From an uncultured Muribaculaceae bacterium (GTDB lineage Bacteria > Bacteroidota > Bacteroidia > Bacteroidales > Muribaculaceae), in contig CAJTYC010000071.1 of NCBI GenBank assembly GCA_910584185.1, positions 1 to 12,907 on the forward strand: a DNA stretch of 12,907 bases. Reading direction: 5' to 3'. The position numbers and the translations under genes are program-made. Positions 8,474 to 12,907 of this stretch are shown here, piece by piece. The stretch's first letter is position 1; every line of letters begins with the position of its first letter. A model generated the notes under the pieces. That model made no database searches. It was not told where the DNA came from and saw nothing but the letters and a program-made list of their open reading frames with translations.

Positions 8474-9319
8474 TTACACGAGGGTTGTTGCCACCAATGG
8501 TAGCCGCAGCTCGTTGTGTATCATGCCCATCTTGTGAAGCAGTGCTTTAACACCGGCCGGATTGCCGTCTACAAAAAGTTCGTCATATAGCCTCGAGAAA
8601 CTATAGTGGATAGGAAGCGCTTCCTTGAATTTGCCGTCAAGACACAATCTCACCATTTCTCCGAATTCATGAGGGTATGCGTTGCCCACCACTGAGATTA
8701 CACCTTCTGCACCGAGCGTGATGAGAGGATATGTGAGAGCATCATCGCCCGATATCACCTGGAAGTGTTCCGGCTTGCCATTGATTATCTCCTCAATTTG
8801 CTTGAAATTGCCCGATGCTTCTTTTATGGCTATGATATTGTCAAACTCTTTAGCGAGTCGTAAGGTGGTGGCGGCAGAGATATTTGTGCCTGTGCGTCCG
8901 GGCACATTGTATAGCACCACGGGCACCGGACTGGCCTGCGCTATGGTAGCAAAGTGTTGATATAAACCTTCTTGCGAAGGTTTATTGTAGAATGGCGTGA
9001 CGGAGAGTATGGCGGAGAAGCCGGTCAAGTCTGTCGCTTTTATTTCATTAACCAGCGACCGCGTGCAATTACCACCCATGCCGAGTACTAAAGGAACACG
9101 GCCCGCCACGGCATCGCGCACTGTGTTGCGCACCTGTTCGCGCTCCTCTGGAGAGAGTGTGGGAGTCTCGCCGGTTGTACCCAATACTACTATATAGTCG
9201 GCTTTGCCGCTTATGATGTGTTCTACCAGATTGCGCAGTGCCTCGTAGTCGATCTCTTTATCAGGCAGAAAGGGGGTAACAAGTGCCACCCCAAGACCTC
9301 TAAGACTGATGTGTCTCAT
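8474..9319 (-). CDS. dapA: 4-hydroxy-tetrahydrodipicolinate synthase (DapA)
   Basis: DapA condenses pyruvate with aspartate semialdehyde, the first committed step toward diaminopimelate for peptidoglycan and lysine. All key residues are present: Schiff-base Lys166 (IIAIKEASG), Tyr137 (VVLYNVPGRTG), Thr48-Thr49 (LGTTGETPTL), Tyr111 and Arg142, with spacing like that of the E. coli enzyme. The 281 residues are about 10-15 fewer than usual. The protein stops after LRLPLVATTLV, where relatives usually continue through a short last helix. No continuation is seen in another frame before dnaG, so this is a short natural end rather than an obvious frameshift. A -7-type box lies 33 bases upstream. dnaG follows by 25 bases. 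Confidence 0.96.
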   Translation of the reverse strand: MRHISLRGLGVALVTPFLPDKEIDYEALRNLVEHIISGKADYIVVLGTTGETPTLSPEEREQVRNTVRDAVAGRVPLVLGMGGNCTRSLVNEIKATDLTGFSAILSVTPFYNKPSQEGLYQHFATIAQASPVPVVLYNVPGRTGTNISAATTLRLAKEFDNIIAIKEASGNFKQIEEIINGKPEHFQVISGDDALTYPLITLGAEGVISVVGNAYPHEFGEMVRLCLDGKFKEALPIHYSFSRLYDELFVDGNPAGVKALLHKMGMIHNELRLPLVATTLV

Positions 9320-9351
9320 ATGGATATTTTATAAGGTATAAGTTTCTAATG

Positions 9352-9359
9352 CAAATTTA
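9352..9359 (-). promoter_or_regulatory. Probable -7 box of the dapA-dnaG promoter
   Basis: Read on the - strand this is TAAATTTG, an exact match to the Bacteroidetes -7 element TAnnTTTG. Initiation would fall near 9345, giving a leader of about 25 bases before dapA. No TTTG is found at the expected -33 distance, so only half of the promoter is supported. The box lies downstream of the rprY terminator hairpin, which fits dapA having its own promoter. Confidence 0.5.
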
Positions 9360-9414
9360 GCAAAAAATTGCCATATTGTTATGTCGTCAAGTAAAATATT
9401 TCGGTTGCCGCTCT

Positions 9415-9473
9415 TATAATGTGATTGGTGCGGTGAACATCCTTGTCTTGTTCACCGCACCAATCACATTATA
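9415..9473 (-). terminator. Perfect 25-bp hairpin downstream of rprY
   Basis: The arms 9415-9439 and 9449-9473 are exact reverse complements over 25 bases and enclose a 9-base loop. It begins 28 bases after the rprY stop and is the strongest hairpin in the window. The sequence after it on the - strand reads AAGAGCGG, without a U-run. It very probably ends the rprXY transcript or protects its 3' end and insulates dapA. Confidence 0.75.
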
Positions 9474-9501
9474 GTAGATTTATAGTTGTCGTCAGGCCTC
9501 G

Positions 9502-10206
9502 TTATTCCTCATCCTCTTCAGGAGCTATAAGCTTGTAGCCTTTGCCATGAATATTGATGATTTCTATCTGGGGATCATCTTTAAGCAGCTTTCTCAGCTT
9601 TGTGATATAGACATCCATGCTCCTTGCGTTGAAGTAGTTGTCGTCTATCCAGATAGACTTGAGCGCATAGTTTCTTTCAAGAATGTCATTGACCTGCTGA
9701 CATAGCAGCGAAAGAAGTTCGGATTCCTTGGTGGTGAGCTTTTGCGTTTTATTGTCGGCAATGAGGGTCTGCTTCTTGGTGTCGAATGTGTATTTGCCAA
9801 TTTTGTAGACTGTAATTTCCTTATCCTTCTTCCCCTTGACACGTCGCAATATGGCACTTATGCGAGACACAAGCTCCTCCATTGAGAATGGCTTAGTGAT
9901 GTAGTCATCCGCTCCGATTTTGAATCCTTGAAGCACATCCTCTTTCATGTTTTTGGCAGTCAGGAATATAATTGGCACTTCGCTGTTTACGTTACGTATC
10001 TCTTGAGCGAGTGTGAAGCCATCCTTCTTGGGCATCATGACATCGAGCACACACAGATCGTACTTACCTTTAAGAAATGCCTTGTAGCCCTTGTCTCCGT
10101 CAGGGCAGAGGTCAGCATAAAAGCCCTTGGCCTGTAGAAACTCCCTAAGAAGCATGCCAAGGTTTTCATCATCCTCACACAATAGTATTTTCAGTTTGTC
10201 ATCCAT
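9502..10206 (-). CDS. rprY: OmpR-family response regulator, RprY type
   Basis: This cytoplasmic DNA-binding regulator is the partner of the adjacent sensor kinase. The 234 residues consist of a receiver domain (1 to about 120: acidic pair Asp12/Asp13, phosphoacceptor Asp55 in CVLDVMMPKKDG, Thr83, Tyr102, Lys105) and a winged-helix DNA-binding domain (about 133-230, with LTTKESELLSLL, ARSMDVYITKLRKLL and IINIHGKGYKL). The sequence closely resembles what I recall of Bacteroides fragilis RprY, notably MDDKLKILLCEDDENLGMLL and the ARSMDVYITKLRK recognition helix. It follows rprX by 149 bases and has its own putative -7 box and a dyad upstream, so it may be expressed partly on its own. A strong hairpin ends the unit. 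Confidence 0.93.
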   Translation of the reverse strand: MDDKLKILLCEDDENLGMLLREFLQAKGFYADLCPDGDKGYKAFLKGKYDLCVLDVMMPKKDGFTLAQEIRNVNSEVPIIFLTAKNMKEDVLQGFKIGADDYITKPFSMEELVSRISAILRRVKGKKDKEITVYKIGKYTFDTKKQTLIADNKTQKLTTKESELLSLLCQQVNDILERNYALKSIWIDDNYFNARSMDVYITKLRKLLKDDPQIEIINIHGKGYKLIAPEEDEE

Positions 10207-10228
10207 GATTATGTGGTATTAATATTTT

Positions 10229-10236
10229 CAAAATTA
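10229..10236 (-). promoter_or_regulatory. Putative -7 box upstream of rprY
   Basis: On the - strand it reads TAATTTTG, matching TAnnTTTG, and lies 23 bases before the rprY start. There is no TTTG at a suitable -33 distance; the region upstream is very A/T-rich. It would give rprY a promoter independent of rprX. Support is moderate because the motif is short and the region is A/T-rich. Confidence 0.4.
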
Positions 10237-10239
10237 TAC

Positions 10240-10278
10240 TATAGTTATATTTATATAGTTATAACAATCTAATTGTTA
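10240..10278 (-). promoter_or_regulatory. Direct repeat and dyad upstream of rprY
   Basis: Two copies of TATAGTTATA (10240-10249 and 10254-10263) lie 14 bases apart. They are followed by the dyad TAACAAT-CTA-ATTGTTA (10262-10268 and 10272-10278, 7-base perfect arms). Repeats with such spacing just upstream of a promoter are typical of OmpR-family binding sites, so autoregulation by RprY is a reasonable inference. Low sequence complexity weakens the case for the direct repeat. Confidence 0.35.
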
Positions 10279-10355
10279 AAATTCCTGTCAACTCTACAAT
10301 TATTTGTTAATTTGATATGTCACACATGCTTTCAGCGAGACTTGTCGGTAAGCCG

Positions 10356-11873
10356 TTAATCGCTGTCCAGTGTGGGCAGGTCTATGATAAACACGCTTCC
10401 CTTTCCAATCTCGCTCTCCACGTTGATTGTTCCGTTGAATGCCTCAATCATCTTCTTTACATATGCTAAGCCGAGGCCGAATCCTTTCACGTCATGGCGG
10501 TTGCCGGTCGACACGCGATAGAATTTCTCGAATATGAGTTTGAGATGTTCTTTCTTTATGCCTATACCATTGTCGGCTACCTTTATTTCCAGTTTGCCTG
10601 TAGAGGTGTTGGTGGTAGTGACTTTTAGCTGCGGCGCTTCATCTTCTTTCATGTATTTGAGGGCATTGTCGAGTAGATTGAAGATGACGTTGGTAAATTG
10701 CATCTTGTCCACTTTCACATCAGCATCTTCTGCATCGAGGGCTGCCTCGATTGTGCCCCCTTGCTTTTCCACCTTCAGCTTGAAGGTGTTCACCACGTTG
10801 TATATAATCGAGTTGGCATTAACTTCTGTGAACTTCAACGTGCTGCCTGTGCGGTCGAGCACTGAGAGCTGAAGCACCTTGTCGACTTGAAAGCGGAGTC
10901 TCTTAGACTCGTCAACTATAACCTCGGAGAGGTGTGACAACGATGACTCCGACTTGCGAATAGATGGTTCGCTGAGCATCTGGCCGGCCAATGATATAGT
11001 GGATATTGGCGTCTTCAGCTCATGGGTCATGTTGTTGATGAAGTCAGTTTTCATCTCCGCCAGATTTTTCTGACGGAACGCGAGTATCAGCGTGTAAATG
11101 AAGATAACCAACAGTATCACAGTAAACGCCAAGGTGGGAATGATGAAACGTACACTCTTAAATATATAAGTGTCTTTCAACGGGAAATCCACCACAAGAG
11201 TATAGTATGAATCCGTATTGCCGAATAGCGGGATAGAATAACTCTCCGAAGCGTTGGGATTAAATCCGGCGGTAGTATAAAGCAGTGAGTTATCAGGCTT
11301 GCGCACTGCAAACTCAAATGGCGTATTGACCCCGTTGTTGGCAAGTTCAGTGCCCAGGCAGTTTCGTATCATGGTGGAGTCCGCCCTCTCGAAGGGAGGT
11401 CTTGTGCTCGCATCGCGGAGTATGGATAGAATCACCTCGTTGAGAAGCCCCTTTTGATATAAATACTGGCTGCGGATTACTTCCTGGATTGCCCCGTAAC
11501 GTGAAGCTACATCCTGAACTGCCGATGGAAATCCTATCTGACTTCCCCGGCTATTCTCCTTTTCTGACGATAAGGTGTATGTGGTGCGCGAACCATCCTG
11601 GTTTGGCACTGAATATTGTATGTCGGTTGCGCTATTGTCGTAGCTGTCGTAGAGACTCGACTCTATTATATTTACGTCCTGCTCGAGAAAATGCAGAGTC
11701 TCTTGCTTCTCCATAAAGTCTGATGTGCTCGATAACGAACGCATCACACCCTCTGCAAATTGCTCCTCGCGCATCTTGACCATGTTTTCAAGATACATAA
11801 TCTGGAAATAAAGCAATGCAGCAAATGTAATGGCCATAACTGCAGCCAACATCCACATAAGTGACTTCTTCAT
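10356..11873 (-). CDS. rprX: Membrane sensor histidine kinase, RprX type
   Basis: This inner-membrane kinase should phosphorylate RprY. The 505 residues show helix 1 (about 7-27), a periplasmic sensor region of about 210 residues, helix 2 (about 241-265), a dimerisation/phosphoacceptor domain with His284 in NNMTHELKTPI, and an ATPase domain with N-box NVIFNLLDNALKY (395-407), G1 DNGIGI (434-439), F-box FEKFYRV (448-454) and G2 GFGLGLAYVKKM (464-475). No HAMP or PAS domain is evident. The N-terminus and domain order match what I recall of Bacteroides RprX. The periplasmic region holds no motif that identifies a ligand. A full TTTG/TAnnTTTG promoter lies 42 bases upstream, with a MITE-like element just beyond it. 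Confidence 0.93.
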   Translation of the reverse strand: MKKSLMWMLAAVMAITFAALLYFQIMYLENMVKMREEQFAEGVMRSLSSTSDFMEKQETLHFLEQDVNIIESSLYDSYDNSATDIQYSVPNQDGSRTTYTLSSEKENSRGSQIGFPSAVQDVASRYGAIQEVIRSQYLYQKGLLNEVILSILRDASTRPPFERADSTMIRNCLGTELANNGVNTPFEFAVRKPDNSLLYTTAGFNPNASESYSIPLFGNTDSYYTLVVDFPLKDTYIFKSVRFIIPTLAFTVILLVIFIYTLILAFRQKNLAEMKTDFINNMTHELKTPISTISLAGQMLSEPSIRKSESSLSHLSEVIVDESKRLRFQVDKVLQLSVLDRTGSTLKFTEVNANSIIYNVVNTFKLKVEKQGGTIEAALDAEDADVKVDKMQFTNVIFNLLDNALKYMKEDEAPQLKVTTTNTSTGKLEIKVADNGIGIKKEHLKLIFEKFYRVSTGNRHDVKGFGLGLAYVKKMIEAFNGTINVESEIGKGSVFIIDLPTLDSD

Positions 11874-11914
11874 ATTATTTCAACACTTTTGTGAACTTTT
11901 AGGTTCGCGATGTG

Positions 11915-11946
11915 CAAATTTAACACTTTAATGTTAATTTAACAAA
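11915..11946 (-). promoter_or_regulatory. rprX promoter (-33 TTTG, -7 TAAATTTG) with internal dyad
   Basis: On the - strand, TTTG (11943-11946) is followed after 20 bases by TAAATTTG (11915-11922), an excellent match to the Bacteroidetes sigma-ABfr promoter. The leader would be about 35 bases. Between the two boxes lies a dyad, TTAACA-CTTTAA-TGTTAA (11920-11937); with one bulged base its arms extend to AAATTTAACA and TGTTAATTT. A regulator bound there would overlap RNA polymerase, so it is a possible operator. Confidence 0.65.
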
Positions 11947-12048
11947 AAAATACTATTTTTATTTTCATTATATTGGCAAATTTTAGAACCCATCTCATAA
12001 AAATTTTACCCATAGGGGCGGCTTATTTTTATCTCCCATTCGGTCGAT

Positions 12049-12120
12049 GAGCTAAAGGTTGAGCTGATTTGGCTCATGTGGCTTATATCATAGGTATTCG
12101 CCGAGCTGAAGGTTCAGTTG
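12049..12120. repeat. 18-nt imperfect direct repeat inside the MITE-like element
   Basis: GAGCTAAAGGTTGAGCTG (12049-12066) and GAGCTGAAGGTTCAGTTG (12103-12120) agree at 15 of 18 positions and lie 54 bases apart. A third, shorter GAAAGGTTG follows at 12126-12134, inside a hairpin. These may be transposase-binding sites or traces of an internal duplication. Confidence 0.45.
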
Positions 12121-12135
12121 CAACCGAAAGGTTGC
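12120..12135 (+). other. GNRA-capped hairpin inside the MITE-like element
   Basis: GCAACC-GAAA-GGTTGC forms a 6-bp stem with a GAAA tetraloop if read as + strand RNA. Such loops are common in structured RNA, but no further conserved fold is seen around it, so it may only be part of the secondary structure of the element. Confidence 0.35.
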
Positions 12136-12341
12136 GCCTTGCAGTCAGGCACTAAACCACGAACCCCGGAGGGCTCAGCGAAGCTAACTGCTCGCGGCTC
12201 CAAAAACAACACTCGCCGCAAATCAACTCAACTCTGCGACCCCTATGGGCAAAATTTTTATGAGATGGGCTCTTATTAGCAAGTTTTGCGACTGCGGGTT
12301 ACCAGTATAAAAAAGTTGATATAAGTAAACATATTTTCACA

Positions 12342-12358
12342 TATTTTTGTTATTTTTG
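12342..12358 (+). promoter_or_regulatory. Tandem TATTTTTG boxes upstream of the SGNH gene
   Basis: Two copies of TATTTTTG (12342-12349 and 12351-12358), each matching TAnnTTTG, lie 89-105 bases before the start at 12447. The nearest candidate -33 element is GTTG at 12315-12318, somewhat too far from the first box. Initiation near 12356-12366 would give a leader of roughly 80-90 bases. They are outside the MITE-like element. Confidence 0.4.
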
Positions 12359-12446
12359 CATGTTATATCCGCACTGATATCGCGAATATGCATTAATCGT
12401 TCTTTAATCATTAGTTAAACGACTTATTTCCAACGGATAGAATAAG

Positions 12447-12907
12447 ATGTCTAAAAAACCGTTCTTGTCTCTGTGGTTGCTTATTGCGGTGGCCTTGGCT
12501 ATAGTATTGTGCGTGGCTTTCAGCAATGATATAACCATAGGAGACTATACTGTAAAGAAAGCTCCGGTTGCCGATTTGTTTGAAGACAAGTCGGCAAAGG
12601 CTGATTCTTTGGCGGCTGATTCTATAAGGCTTGTAGAGAATGCGAAGGCGCAGAGTGTTGAGGTTGATTCTACTTCTCAATCGATATTTATATTTGGAGA
12701 TTCGATGACTTTCAATCTCGCGCTTCGACTTGCTCAGTATGCCAAGCAGAATGGGCATAAAATCAACTCTGTAAACTGGGATTCCAGCAATACCAAGATT
12801 TGGGCAGACCATGACACCCTCGCTTATTATATCGACAAGTTCAAGCCGACGCAAATATTCATTTCTCTCGGCAGCAATGAGCTCTATATACAGAAGCCCG
12901 AAACGAG
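12447..12907 (+). CDS. Membrane-anchored SGNH/GDSL hydrolase, 3' end beyond the window
   Basis: The gene is cut by the right edge after 153 codons. The protein starts MSKKPFLSLWLL with one hydrophobic segment (about 6-25), a signal anchor or signal peptide, followed by a polar Ala/Asp/Ser-rich linker (about 45-79). The SGNH fold begins with block I, IFIFGDSMTFN, where Ser86 is the expected nucleophile. Block III-like SLGSNEL (140-146) has Asn144. The catalytic Asp-x-x-His at the C-terminus lies outside the window. The stretch NGHKINSVNWDSSNTKIWA (102-120) resembles extracytoplasmic SGNH proteins of Bacteroidetes that often accompany MBOAT acyltransferases. A role in removing or adding acyl groups on envelope glycans is thus possible but unproven. 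ATG 12447 is chosen because the frame runs open from there to the edge and starts with a plausible Lys-Lys n-region. Confidence 0.8.
   Translation, partial: MSKKPFLSLWLLIAVALAIVLCVAFSNDITIGDYTVKKAPVADLFEDKSAKADSLAADSIRLVENAKAQSVEVDSTSQSIFIFGDSMTFNLALRLAQYAKQNGHKINSVNWDSSNTKIWADHDTLAYYIDKFKPTQIFISLGSNELYIQKPET

Larger units (their letters stand above)
11986..12272. mobile_element. 287-bp MITE-like element with 33-bp terminal inverted repeats
   Basis: The ends 11986-12018 and 12240-12272 are inverted copies that differ at 2 of 33 positions; both begin GARCCCATCTCATAA and end near CCCATAGGGG. The three bases outside each end are TTA (11983-11985 and 12273-12275), consistent with a target duplication. 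No transposase is encoded; the interior has no substantial open frame. This architecture is that of a non-autonomous element moved by a transposase elsewhere in the genome. The TNA-like duplication and GA-starting ends would suit an IS5-family (IS1031-like) transposase, which is inference. The interior contains small hairpins and an 18-base imperfect direct repeat. It occupies half of the 573-base gap between rprX and the SGNH gene. Apart from the two promoter regions I see nothing else in that gap. Confidence 0.75.

Noticed and set aside
12006..12077. Short - strand frame in the MITE-like element (23 codons, starting MSQISSTFSSS and ending at the inverted repeat)
   Set aside because: Too short, no initiation context, an in-frame stop not far upstream, and it ends inside the terminal repeat; more likely a chance frame.
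12020..12238. Interior of the MITE-like element as a tRNA or structured non-coding RNA
   Set aside because: It has small hairpins and a GAAA loop but no cloverleaf, T-loop or known RNA signature, and the surrounding inverted ends explain the structure better.
12006..12278. CRISPR-like repeat array
   Set aside because: Only two imperfect 18-base repeats are present, without regular spacers or cas genes.
12411..12854. 147-codon open frame on the - strand
   Set aside because: It lies opposite the SGNH hydrolase gene, whose signal anchor and GDS/GSNE blocks are clear; the - strand product has no recognisable features.

Overview
The window looks like chromosomal DNA of a member of Bacteroidales, probably a gut species near Muribaculaceae or Bacteroides. 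The evidence is a RprX/RprY-type two-component system, an archaeal/eukaryal-type prolyl-tRNA synthetase, a secreted dipeptidyl peptidase IV, absence of Shine-Dalgarno sequences, and promoter elements of the Bacteroidetes type (TTTG at -33, TAnnTTTG at -7). The family-level placement is inference from protein character, not from a search.

Layout. Bases 73-6176 are transcribed on the + strand: proS (with a hairpin terminator after it), then a tight cluster of a secreted DPP-IV serine peptidase, a six-helix membrane protein of unknown function, and miaA, which overlaps the membrane gene by 7 bases. miaA converges with dnaG at a hairpin near 6190-6232. Bases 6232-11873 are on the - strand, in transcription order rprX (sensor kinase), rprY (response regulator), dapA and dnaG. 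rprX and rprY are 149 bases apart. A perfect 25-bp hairpin separates rprY from dapA, and dapA and dnaG form a two-gene unit with a 25-base gap. At the right edge a + strand gene for a membrane-anchored SGNH/GDSL hydrolase begins at 12447 and runs off the window.

Most genes are housekeeping: tRNA charging and modification (ProS, MiaA), replication priming (DnaG), lysine/diaminopimelate synthesis (DapA) and envelope or stress signalling (RprXY). The accessory part is the 573-base gap between rprX and the SGNH gene. It contains a 287-bp MITE-like element with 33-bp terminal inverted repeats (2 mismatches) flanked by a TTA duplication, inserted about 40 bases upstream of the rprX -33 box. No defence system, phage, CRISPR array or RNA gene was recognised.

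The points most worth a second look are this element, the unrecognised 458-residue membrane protein locked to miaA, the dyads at the rprX and rprY promoters, and the long perfect hairpin between rprY and dapA.
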